The position numbers and the translations under genes are program-made. This document shows positions 36,065 through 47,000 of a stretch of 64,000 bases of DNA, piece after piece. The DNA comes from Progne subis subis (Eukaryota; Chordata; Aves; Passeriformes; Hirundinidae): the NCBI GenBank assembly GCA_022316685.1, contig JAKJHU010000005.1, forward strand, positions 16,780,707 to 16,844,706, given 5' to 3'. The notes under the pieces are model-generated. The model searched no databases. It saw nothing but the letters and a program-made list of their open reading frames with translations, and had not been told where the DNA came from. Each line of letters starts with the position of its first letter. Position 1 is the stretch's first letter.

Positions 36065-37299
36065 AGACCTCAGCTTTTGCATCTGTGTTAGGTTTGCAAG
36101 AAGCCAAAGCAAGCAGGAAAACTACTCTGAAAGGTCAAAGGCTGAAAAATCATTATCAGCTTCGGGGAGCCTGACTGCTCAAGATAAGAAAGGCATTAGG
36201 CAAACACTTGAGATTAGAATTAAAATGTTGCTAAGCAATAAAATGCAAAAATACTCAAGTACTCAAATATTTGGTTAAAAGCTTGTCATCCTCTGAGAAT
36301 TCATCCTCAAAGAAAGTGTTAAATATACGAAACCAATATGAAAGGAGGTGGTTTTTTACTTCTCTTCTGTGTCACGCCTGTTTTCAGATAAGTTTCCTCA
36401 TTTAACATCAGAGGATTCCTCCCTGCTAGTTTCAATACATCTTTGTCTCAACTTTTTTCCACTTCTTACACTGGGGTTTTTTTGTTGGGTTTTTTTTTTT
36501 TTTTTCAGTAGTTATAACTGTGCTAATTAGAATTAAATTCTATACAGCAAAATCAAAATCACTTAAAAAAAAAAGTTTTGTTAAGTACAATTTAAAATCT
36601 ATTTGTTTTTCCACTTGGTGGCTGGAAGGATCAGCTGTTATGAAAATGTACCTTCATAGCCTACTAGGACTATGAATGTGTAATCATTCAGATATTGACC
36701 TGATTCTAAATTCTCAATGAGCATTGCATGAGCTGTGATTATAATAATGAAATTTATAATGTTTATACGTATATATTAAAAAAAAAAATCAAACCATGAT
36801 ACTATACAAGCTGATATGAAGAAAATTAACTCTGCTGCAACCAAATTAGTACAATTTCTCTATTCAATACAATTTGTGTCATGCTCAAGTCCCACATTAT
36901 CCAGTACATCCCCATTAATCATACACACACGCACATGATCATCCTTTAATTTGCAGACAGATATCACTCCCTTACGCTATGGGAAACCCCTGTAAAATGT
37001 CCATAAAATACCCATTGAGATCCCTTCTTCCTTAACTAGTGATTGCTCAGGACAGGAGGTGTGTTGTGTGGAGCTACTGGTTGCCAAAACCTATTCAGGT
37101 TGGGTCAAATCAATAGGGATTCTTGTGAGGCTTGCCCTCTGCTCAGGTGGCTTCTGCTATAGTGCTTCCAATATAATAACACACAACTCAAACAATGAGT
37201 TACAATACTTAAATATTGCATCCATTTCAATTTCCACACCTGGGCCCCTTGAACAAGTCTATAAGGTTCCTTAATTACCCCCTCCTCTTACCATGCTGG

Positions 37300-37940
37300 C
37301 ACAGACTCCCAGGTCACAGGCTTTCCCTTGGTTGGAAAGCTGTTCTGCAGAAGAGGACCTTGGGGTGTTGGTCAACAGCAGCTGGATATGAGCCAGCGTG
37401 TGCTCAGGTAGCCAAGAAGGCCAATGGCATCCTGGCCAGGATCAGCAATAGAATGGCCAGCAGCACCAGGGCAGTGATCATGGCCCTGTACCCAGCACTG
37501 GTGAGGTCACACCTCGAGTGTGTCCAGTTTTGGTCCCCTCACTGCAAGAAAGACGTTGAGGTGCTGGAGTGTGTCCAGAGCAGGGCAACGGAGTTGGGGA
37601 AGGGTCTGGAGCACAAGTCTTATAAGAAATGGCTGAGGGAACTGGGGGTGTCTAACCTGGAGAAAAGAAGGCTTTGGAAGGAACATTATCACTGTGCAGC
37701 TACAGAAAGGAGGTTGTAGCCAAGTGGGCTTCTTCTTTCCAGGTAACAACAGGACAAGAGGAAAAAGCCTCAAGTTGCTCTTAGGAAAACTTTCTTCTTC
37801 AAAAGTACTGCCAAGTTTTGGGGCATGGCTGAGTCACCATCCTCGCAGGTATTTGAAGGACACTAGATGCGGTGCTTAGGGACATGATTCAGTGGTGGAC
37901 TTAGCACTCTTTTCACACGTAAATGATTCTGTGATTCTAT
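37300..37940 (+). mobile_element. CR1 LINE with reverse-transcriptase C-terminal remnant and 3' end
   Basis: The plus strand still encodes recognisable CR1 ORF2 C-terminal sequence ([45 protein letters not shown]) before the frame breaks. The element ends GATTCTGTGATTCTAT. It is 5'-truncated and inactive. Confidence 0.92.
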
Positions 37941-38643
37941 TATTCAGAGGTGTAACTGCTCCACCATGGAGATATCCACAGACACTTAGGGATATACCTG
38001 CTCCAGCCTGGTGTTATTCAGAGTTCACAGCCCCTTTCAACCTGAGTTCAGACCTAGAGCAGTACAGGAACAGCAGCAGTGACCAGGCTATCTGTCAGCC
38101 CAGGCATGTGGCCGGTGCTGTTATCAAAATGTTCCCAGGCACAGGAAAGTGGGATGATAAGGACTATAGCATATGGCAACCACGAACAATCCCTCCATTC
38201 TAATATAGTGCAAAGTAAGCAGGTCCTCCGGTGAGAGCAGCAATCTGCCAATTAATACTTCAAATAGCTGTAACAGCTGAAAATCCAGTAGAGCGCATTC
38301 CTATCAAATCTGTCATTATCTTCAACACCTCTGGCCCCACACTGGGTGCCAAAAAGCACTTGTGGGTTAATACGAGGCAGGCAGCTCAGCCCCACACAGC
38401 CACTCAGCTGTCCTCTGCTGCGGGAAGCAGAGAAGAACAGGAAGGGTAAAAATGAGAAAACTTGTGAGTTGAGATAAAGACGGTTGAATAGGTAAAGCAA
38501 AGCCACTCAAACAAACGAAGAAAAATTACTTCATGGATACCACACATCAGCAGGCAGGTGTTCAGCCACTTCCAGGAAGGCAGAGTTCCACCACATGTCA
38601 TGATTACTTGGGAAGGAAAACATCACTCTGACCATTCCCTATG

Positions 38644-38764
38644 CCTTTTTTTCCTTTTCTTTTTTTTTTTCTTTTTTTCTTTTTTTTTTTCTTTTTTTCC
38701 CTTTTTTTTCCTTTTTTTCCCCCTTTTTTTTTTTTCTTTTTTTCTTTCCCCCCCCCCCCCCCCC
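38644..38764. repeat. 121-bp pure pyrimidine tract ending in C17
   Basis: All 121 bases are T or C; the final 17 (38748-38764) are C. The minus strand therefore reads G17 followed by an A/G tract. It lies 2.7 kb upstream of the ENPP3 start. Confidence 0.97.
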
Positions 38765-41700
38765 GAAGTTTTATTGCTGAGCACAGCATCATGTGGTTTG
38801 GTGTGTCCATTTGGTCAGCTGGGGTCTGATGTCCCAGCTGTGCCCCCTCCCAGCCTCTTGTGCACTCCATGCTACTCAGAGAGAAGTTTCTTAGTCTTTA
38901 TAAGCACTGCTCAGCAACAGCTAGAATGAACAGAATGTCATCTCATATACCTGATTTTACAACTTTTACCTATCATTGCTCTAATTTGACATACTTTACT
39001 GTCCACATGATGAATTATGACATTCTAGAAACATTTCTCCCCAATAAAATTCGAGTATAAAACTTAATAAGTATTGACCAAGAACCCAAACTTTTCTGTT
39101 GCAAGGTCAAGGACCTCATATGCTAAAAATACTTATTTTCATCCCTACCAAAAGAAAATTCACATTTAAAAAAAAAAAAATCCATATTATCAATACATGA
39201 CTAAAAAAAATAAGGATGAAGGAAATAATTATCCTTTCTGCTCTCAATTACTAAATCATAACTTTGAGTGACTGTTCTGCATACAGACTGACACTACACA
39301 AATGCAGGGTGAGGGTACAAAAGAAATGCATTTCCCCCATAGTTACACTGCAGTCTTCAGTTCATCTGATACTTTCAGGAAGAAGTTGTTTTCAAAGAAC
39401 ACAGGCAGGACATCTCTGCCATATTACATCTCTGACATGTTAAAAGCATGTCAGGAATATAGGGAGAGTAATTTCTGAATAGCACTGTGTTGTAGACACT
39501 TTCAATTTTCACTACTAAGAAGCCACAAGTCCTCTAAGGCCATGAAGAACTAGACAGACCCTACAGACCAAGAATTCTAGGATGCCTATGTACTCATTTA
39601 TTATCTATCTTCTAAAATTAATGGCACTCGCTCAGCAAAAACACATTTAAAAGTTTAACCATTTTTCTCATAAATGTTTCTTGCCACCCACAATCATTAA
39701 AATGGTCATTGTGATGAAGGTGGTTTTGCTAGAGTATTACGATATTATTTACAATCACTTTGAAAAGTGCATTGCTTTTTCTGTGTCTGAGTGAAGAAGG
39801 TAATTTCATCCTCACTCAAATGCTGCTTTTCTGCTTTTCTTGGGGAGGTGTGTGGCTCTGTTACTCAGTACATGCCTTGGCATGACACACCCGGGTGCAG
39901 TTGCTCCAGGGTTAATAGGAGTACTGTTTCTCCTTGGATACTTGGCTCCCTTAGGCAAAGCAGGATGACCTTTGCTTAGGCAGCACCCCTTGCCCCCAGC
40001 TCCATCTCAATAATGAGATTCTCTGCCAAAGTGTGACTGAGACAAGTTAGTCGGGTCCTTAGCAGTGTATTTTCCCATACACACACCCCTCTCCTTTACA
40101 ATTGTCTCTGATGGTAAATATGATTTGTTCTAAGATAAGAATACCAAGTGAGAATGGTGTTAAGATAAGAATACACAGTGAGCATTCCAGGAGGAACTGT
40201 CTGGATGTTACCAGTAATGACGCATTTCAGAGACAGGGAGCTGTAATGATTTCGACTGACTGCCACACACCAGCCTGCAAAAGTGTTTAAAGTACTGCTG
40301 GAGACTGGGCCAACTGGGCCAACTGGTCTCCCAGGCTGCAGGCAGCTTCCAGGCAGATCCCCCTGTCCTGGAAAGGATGCCTACAGGGTACATCCAGCTC
40401 AAAGAAGAGGAACACTCACTTTTGGGCAAGTGAATAAAAGCACCAAAATCCAAATATGTAAAGAGATAAAATCCTAAAGCAGCTCCAGAGGTGCTTTGAT
40501 GCTTTGCTATTGTGCATTCTGTAAGCCCAAAGACAGTAAACCTGTATATTTCCAACTGGTTATAATACAAGCTGGTTATAATATGTTTACATATTATAAC
40601 ATGCTTATACTGTATACCACTTTGGCAATATTTAGGTACTGTATTAGGAATAAATCTAATCATAATCATCTATACTATGTCTCATACTTCTTGTGCCTGG
40701 CCAAGAGCCTTCTTTCTAGTTCTCCTATGCAAAGGTAGGATCATAGGTAGTTCAGTTTTGTTAAAATGATATCTGGTTAGACAAGATGTTAAGACAGAAA
40801 TCACCATTTGAACCTGTTTGTGGTTCAAGGCTATTACATAGTTGAGTGGTTCAGTTTTAAAATTCAAAATTCAGTATAGCATTTAGGAAAAAATTGTGAA
40901 CCAGGATCCTAACTACGATTAGACCGAGTCTGTCTAGTAATTATGACCAGCTAGATTTAGGCCTGCATGCTAAGTTCTGTTTAAAATGTATGTTGGCTAA
41001 AGACATAAAATCAAGGTAAAGTTGTATTAGGCACAAAGTAGCGAACAGACTATATGTTGGTATGTATTAGGGTTGGATAGGAATCAGCCCAGGAGTGTGA
41101 CAGAACAGTAAGGCAGAAAAAAAAAGTATGAACAGTAGACTAGTCCTCAAAATAATAAGACATTATGATGAGTAAAGCAATTTCTTTTGGGCTCAGTTTC
41201 AAGTCCTCTTGTGGGACACTGTGGGAATGGATTAGGAGTTTGGCAGAGAATTTGAGTAGACACTTAACCTCTGCTTTGTCATTTTAATAAAACATGAGGT
41301 GGTCTGTCTAGGATGGACAAGTACTGACACTGGCTGTTGACAGGACATGTGAGATTGTTGTGCAACACTCTTTAAATAAACATACAATGAAGAGTAAAAA
41401 GAACAATTCTTACAGAATAAATAACTTCATGTTAAGACTGAGGGCAACTCAATCCTAAGAGCAAGACAAACAAACACAAGCAGATCTTCAATTGCATCCC
41501 CTCTGTTTTCAATTATCATCTGTTACATGTATATGTAGGTAAATAACACGCATGTAAGCATTATTTGTTTCCTAATCAGCTATTTCCCATTGCTGACAAG
41601 AAAACACTGACTTCAAAGCATCCTGTGCATGAAGGCTACAACACACATCTCTGCTAGCTGTGCAAGCACTGATGCCCCATGTATCACTGTCTTATGTGGT

Positions 41701-42111
41701 ACTTCTTAAATTTACTTATGACATTTCTCATTGTTTATGTATTCTTCTAGGCCTATTTACACAAAAGCTGTTTACATTTAAAACAAGTAATTGTCTATGC
41801 AATTCCATGTGAGCGTTTCCTCCATGAGCACACTCTGCTGTTTTCCACTCAACTCCAAGCCTGAAAATGTTAATTTTTCACTGCTCTGAGGCCTCTAGTT
41901 ATCAGCTTGCTAGTTGATCTGACAGGGAGGTGATCAGCTTTATTTTTCTGTTGAAGACATGAATTTGTACCTGTTTACCAGCACTGGCTGGATGCCTGCA
42001 GCCAAACATCCAGAGAGTGCTCAGAAAACCCTGTGTTAGCATCAAACACACAAAATATTAGAACTCTCTTGATTCAGCATTTTACATTTCTTTTTAGTAT
42101 AAAAACCTCTG

Positions 42112-42114
<3 letters not shown>

Positions 42115-42160
<46 letters not shown>
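42115..42160. repeat. (AC)23 microsatellite
   Basis: A 46-bp perfect dinucleotide repeat just upstream of a CR1 fragment, followed by ATATATA. Confidence 0.97.
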
Positions 42161-42167
<7 letters not shown>

Positions 42168-42184
42168 AATGTTCTCTACCAGAT

Positions 42185-42367
42185 AGGAGGAGGTTTAGAT
42201 TGGATATTGGGAAAAAAAATTCTTCACTGAAAGGGTGGGATCACCATCCCTGGAACTGTTCAAACATGTGTAGATGTAGCCCTTGGGGACATGGTTTGGT
42301 GATGGGCTTGGCAGTCAGACTTGATGTTCTTAGAGGTCTTTTCCCACCTTAATGATTACGTGATTCT
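42185..42367 (+). mobile_element. CR1 LINE 3' fragment
   Basis: Contains AGGTTTAGATTGGATATTGGG, TTCTTCACTGAAAGGGTGGG and the end AATGATTACGTGATTCTAAT. A short typical 3' end; a second CR1 starts about 50 bp further on. Confidence 0.88.
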
Positions 42368-42414
42368 AATGTAATATTATTGTATTCATTTTTAAATGTA
42401 ATACTATTGCATTT

Positions 42415-42633
42415 TCCTGTGTCCAGTTCTGGCAAGAGCAACATAGAGCTCCTGGACTGGGTCTAGTGGAAGCCTAAGAGTATGACTAGGGGACTGGAGC
42501 ACCTTACTAGGAAAGGCTGAGGAGCCTTTTCAGCTTGAAGAAGAGACAACTAAGAAGGGACCTCATCAAGGTCTGTCAGTATCTGAAGGGAGGGTGCCAA
42601 GAAGATGGAGTTAGGCTTTTCTCTGGTGCCAAG
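42415..42633 (+). mobile_element. CR1 LINE, 5' portion, split by a solo LTR
   Basis: Starts near TGTCCAGTTCTGGCAAGAGC, runs through AGGGACCTCATCAAGGTCTG, and stops at GGTGCCAAG, where the LTR begins. It continues after the LTR at 43202. Confidence 0.9.
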
Positions 42634-43197
42634 TGTGAAAAACGCCAATCACTTGTTTTAAAATTTTAAAAGTTTAATAGTAAATAAGATGGTTATAAAA
42701 AATAGAATTAGAGTAAAAAAATTGAACAATTTTTGAGTTAGGACAATACGAGACAATAAAAACAAAGTTACAGACGTCTGGGTGCCTTCCCGAGCCACAA
42801 GCCCTGGAGAAGGACCCTGGTTAACAAAGGATTATCTCTTAAAAGCAATAGCCTGTTGAATATTCATACATTTCATACATGATGTATAAGTTCCATTCAA
42901 ACAAAGAATCGTCTCTGGTTAGTATCATTTTTTTTTTTTCCCTTTTTTTTAATCTCTATGGCATCCTCAAGGCTGAGAGAGGCAGGAGGAGTTGGTCTCT
43001 TCTGATAAGGAAGTAGTAAATTCTTTTTTTCTCTGAAAGATTTACATTTTCCTGTGGTTAGTACATAAAAACTACATTTTAACTACAAAACTACATTTAC
43101 CATACTATCAAACTATTAATACAACACCAACAATCAACACAACACAACACATATAGTAAATATCTTGCGTAGAGCCATATAATATGCACTTTTCACA
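42634..43197. mobile_element. solo LTR of an endogenous retrovirus inserted in CR1
   Basis: 564 bp beginning TGTGAAAA and ending TTTTCACA (perfect 8-bp terminal inverted repeat, TG..CA ends), flanked by a 4-bp duplication CAAG (42630-42633 and 43198-43201). Removing it plus one CAAG restores continuous CR1. No internal viral genes are present, so it is a solo LTR left by LTR-LTR recombination. By memory it resembles the zebra-finch TguLTR5-type family; that name and the orientation are unconfirmed. Confidence 0.88.
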
Positions 43198-43201
43198 CAA
43201 G

Positions 43202-43474
43202 CAATAGGACAGGAGGCAGCAGGCAGAAACTGATGCACAGGAAATTCCAGCTGAACATGAGGAAGAACTTTACTGTCCGGGTAATAAGGCACTGAAGTAG
43301 ATTGTCCAGAGAGGTTGTGGAGTCTCCCTCACTGGACATACTCAAGAGCCGTCTGGACACAATCCTGTGCCGTGTGCTCTGGGATGACCCTGCTTGAACA
43401 GAGAGGCTGGAGCAGATGATCCACTGTGGGCCCTTCCAACCCGACCCATCCTGCAGTTCCGTGATTCTGTATTC
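43202..43474 (+). mobile_element. CR1 LINE, 3' portion after the solo LTR
   Basis: Resumes CAATAGGACAGGAGGCAGCA, continues through AGAGAGGTTGTGGAGTCTCC and GGACACAATCCTGTGCCGTG, and ends TTCCGTGATTCTGTATTC. Same element as 42415-42633. Confidence 0.9.
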
Positions 43475-43755
43475 CCGGATGTCTTTAGATAAATGATAAA
43501 TAATTTTCAGATTTACAGATTTTTCAGTTCTGTGATTTACTATGAATGGATAACTCCACAGTAATTACACCACACTGGGCGCAAGCAGAAACTGGGGGAC
43601 TAGTGGCTGGAGATCAGCCCTGCAGAGAGGGATCTCATTAATAACCGAAGGGGTCCTTGCCGTAAGAACCAGAAACATCATTTCGCCAAACTATGCTGAG
43701 AAAAGATTATTCAAAGAAGAGATTAATCAAAAAACAAAAGAAGCCTAAGCGAATA

Positions 43756-43767
43756 TTTTCGCGAAAA
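43756..43767. promoter_or_regulatory. E2F-like palindrome TTTTCGCGAAAA
   Basis: A perfect 12-bp palindrome matching the classical E2F core, about 235 bp upstream of the MED23 ATG at the upstream edge of the CpG-rich region. Function is inferred from motif and position only. Confidence 0.4.
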
Positions 43768-43964
43768 GAAAAACAAAACCAAGCCACTCTCAAAGTTTTA
43801 AGACGTTGCTGCTTTCCCCCCGTTGCGGGCAGGCGAGGCGGGGCCGGGCGGCGCTGCCGGAACGGCCCTGCCGAGCAGGCGCTTCCCGGGGAGCGGGATC
43901 TGGGACGGAGCTTCCGGCGCGGCGGGGAAGGAGGGGTGGGCGCCGCCGCCTGCGCCTGACAAAG

Positions 43965-43989
43965 GGCCCGGCCCGGCCCGGCCCGGCCC
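43965..43989. repeat. (GGCCC)5 repeat directly before the MED23 ATG
   Basis: Five perfect GGCCC units end one base before the first ATG. They are probably within the 5' leader or at the start site, and could fold strongly. Confidence 0.9.
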
Positions 43990-43990
43990 C

Positions 43991-44050
43991 ATGGCGATCC
44001 CCATGGTGCCCATGGAGACGCAGCTGCAGAGCATCTTCGAGGAGGTGGTG
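43991..44050 (+). CDS. MED23: MED23 exon 1
   Basis: Encodes MAIPMVPMETQLQSIFEEVV if the first ATG is used. Mammalian MED23 starts at the equivalent of 44003 (MVPMET), so the first ATG would add MAIP. All three ATGs have C at -3 and G at +4, so context does not decide. Donor GTGAGT. Confidence 0.9.
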
Positions 44051-47000
44051 GTGAGTCCGTCCCCGGAGCGCCGCCGCTGCCGGGGCAGCGTTGTGGGCAG
44101 GCCCGCCGCACGTCCGTGCCCTTACGGCCCGCCGTGCTTCCTCTGGGGGGGAGCCATCCTGAAGGAGATGAAAAGCAGGTGGAGAGGTGCTTTTGGTTTT
44201 CAGCGCGCAGTCGGTGCAGTGGAGCCCGCCGCCGTCCCCGGCCGTGTTTGGCGCTGTTGCCGGCCGCGGGGGAGCCATGGGGGGCGGTGATTGTTCAGGG
44301 CTGCAATCTGCCCCCGCTAGGCTTCATAGGAAAGCTGGGACAGAGTAGGAGTGAGCGTCAAACGGCTTGCTTAGCCAGTACCGAATTATAGAGTTTGCTG
44401 AGTTTGCTGTAAAATGAACAGTTTAAGGAGTCTTGAAGGAAACAAGGAAAGATGGATGTCCCGAGTAGGCGAGCCAGCGTAGTGGTGTGATCAGGTAGTG
44501 GAAATACACACGCACAATGCTGCCTGCAAAACGAAGCACATTTACCCAAGGGCTTCTCCATTTTCCATAGGGCATTCCTTCCAACACTTTACCCAGCTTT
44601 GCTGCCTGTCCGTGGATACATTCAAGTCCCGAAACTGCTCACAGTACTCGATACCAAAGCTGAGTGCAGAAGGATAATCCCGTCTTTTGTCTGGAGGGCT
44701 TCACACAGGGTTTGATGCACCCCAGGATGGGGTTTGCCCTGCTGGCTTCCTGGTCTCTCCCTGCCGGCTCACACTGAGCTGCTGCTGACCAGCACTCCCA
44801 GATCCATTTCTGCAGGGCTGGTCTCCAGCTACTCCTCTTCCAGTTTATGCTTGTGCCCAGCATTACTCTGTCCCAGGTACAGAATCTGGCATTTGCTAAA
44901 TTTCATGTCACTGATTGTCCAGTGCTGTGATCTATCCACATCCTTTTGTAAGGCCTCTCATCCCTCAAGAGAGTCAATAGCACCTGTCAGTGTAGTATCA
45001 CTAGCAGATTTGCTAATGGTGTATTCAACTCCTGCATCATTTTATAAATATAAATATACTGAACTCTAGAACTGAGCCCAGAGGAACACTGGTGACCCAT
45101 CACCAGCCGATGCAGCCCCACTGACTGCAGCCCTTTGAGCTCTTCCTTCCAACCAGTTCTTCACCTAGCACACTGGGAACTTGCTTGTCCCACAGTTCAA
45201 CTTGTCCAGAAGGATGCTGTGAGGGGTAGTGTTAAAAACATTAGTCCAGACTAGGTACTTGCACTGCCTTCTCTTTGTTCTCTCTAGGTGGGTGACCTTA
45301 TGATAGAAAGATAGTAAAGTAGTTATACAGGACTTTCCCTTTGTGATGCCAAGTCAGTGGGTCATTAATCACATTTGTGTGGAGCACAAATTAATGAGGT
45401 TCTTGGTAGAAATGAGACATTCACAGCTGGAAACTCTGGGGTGACAGGAGCTGATCCTGAACAGGAGCCTGACTGACATTTCAGACAAAATGAAGCTGAT
45501 TGAGCTGTCTGAAGTGGAAAGAATATGTAGGTCTCAGAGCAATTGAAAAATTTTCCATATGATGAATTTCAGTAGAGGGAAAAAAAAGCCCAACATTTCT
45601 GTTTTAAGTTGGCACTATAAAATGCATAATGTGCTTGTCTTTGTGTGGTGTTAAGCTGCTTGTAGCATATTAGTTGCCTACACATGATTGATTCCTCATT
45701 TTGGCACTGCCATTCAGATTGTTTTTGCGTTTTTAACATTGTCATTTGCCTGTATTGTCTCACTACCTGTTTTTATGCACTGTTATTTGCCTAAGATTGA
45801 TAAGGAACAACAACAAAATAGCTCCTGAGAAAATTTCTCTGTATTTTTGGAGCTATAACTGATAAAATAACAACTTAGTGCTTTCCCTGCTGCAGGTACT
45901 AACTTGGTGGATAGCAGCAGAGCAGATGAGTGTCAGCTTCTCCTTTGCTTTTTGAATAGCAATGACAGACAATTCTGAGCCCAATGATTGAAAAGGAACA
46001 CCAGAAAGTTGATTTTATTACATGCTCTTATGTCTGTAATATAACAATGAAAATACATAGTGATCCATGACAGATCACACCTGAGTATAATATGAATTTT
46101 TTACAAAAGGTAGGAAAAACTTTAGGATAATATTTTCCAGAACCTATTTGCTGAAGTTTTAGAATAACAATGTAGAAGCCTTTGACCAAAATGGAGTTGA
46201 AAAAGGAAAGCGTGGGGGCGGGGCGGGATGTAAAAGAAGGTCTTAGAGGAGATAAATTGGATATGCATATTTAGTGATTTTACCTAGTACAAGACTATTA
46301 CATCATTCAATCAAATTTAAAAAGCAATGGATCTAAATTTGGATGAGAAAGTAATTGTATTTAATTGATTTGTGTAACTGAGTGTCATGGAACATAAGAG
46401 GGGCAAAACCATAATGGATTCAAAAATCCTAGTTTTTTAAATTATGAGAAGATAGCTGTAATAATACAATCGAACAACTTCTCCAGCTTTGGGAAGTAAA
46501 TTAATCTCTAGGTGTTTAGAAGACAAAAAACAATAACAACCCAAAACAAAGAAACAAAGCCTTTATCTAGATCTGCAGCATTTATATGTGCAATGAAAAC
46601 AAAGCACTGTCATTTTTGGAATAGTGTGATTTAGCAGAAGACTCCTATGGTTCTCTGCTACAGTCCCATAGCAGTGTGAATTTGTCTTTTGTGCTTTGTC
46701 CTGGGGCCATGATAGTTGTGGAAAATCTTCTGGCAGTAGCTCACTTGGGGTTTTTCTCTTACAGAAAACAGAAGTAATTGAAGAAGCTTTTCCTGGGTAA
46801 GTGTAATACTGCTTTATTTGAGCAAGGTTTTATCTATAAAACCTATCTATCTATTTTTCTACTTGTTTCGTTGGGTACTGCTAAAAACTAATGTTCTTAT
46901 TTGCATTAGGATGTTTATGGACACTCCTGAAGATGAGAGAACCAAACTGATCAGCTGCCTGGGAGCTTTTAGACAGTTCTGGAGCAGTCTTTCCCAGGTT

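Larger units (their letters stand above)
36066..43690. other. intergenic region between divergent ENPP3 and MED23
   Basis: About 7.6 kb without a recognisable gene. It contains CR1 at 37300-37940, a pyrimidine tract (38644-38764), an AC repeat (42115-42160), two further CR1 copies and a solo LTR (42185-43474). In 38765-42110 I see only a short hairpin at 40575-40600 and a diverged tandem near 40125-40185. Confidence 0.7.
43800..44320. promoter_or_regulatory. CpG-island promoter of MED23
   Basis: About 500 bp of dense CpG in otherwise AT-rich sequence, covering the MED23 start codon, exon 1 and the start of intron 1. No TATA box is visible. GCTTCCGG at 43911-43918 is an ETS-type site on the minus strand. 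Several long ORFs here are compositional. Confidence 0.85.

Noticed and set aside
37216..37719. 167-codon plus-strand ORF that could be taken for a host gene
   Set aside because: The translation is CR1 ORF2 C-terminal sequence and the frame breaks before the element's end.
38558..38929. 123-codon ORF rich in Phe and its minus-strand Lys-rich counterpart
   Set aside because: Both are translations of the T/C tract.
40575..40600. 11-bp AT-rich hairpin GTTATAATATG with 4-nt loop
   Set aside because: Short AT-rich palindromes are expected by chance in this composition, so it is not counted as a finding.
42033..42230. ORF with Thr-His repeats
   Set aside because: Product of the AC microsatellite.
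43707..44290. Several 80-160-codon ORFs on both strands over the MED23 CpG island
   Set aside because: Low-stop-codon GC-rich sequence gives open frames in all phases; the Pro/Arg/Gly/Ala-rich translations do not resemble known proteins, and real MED23 exon 1 lies here.
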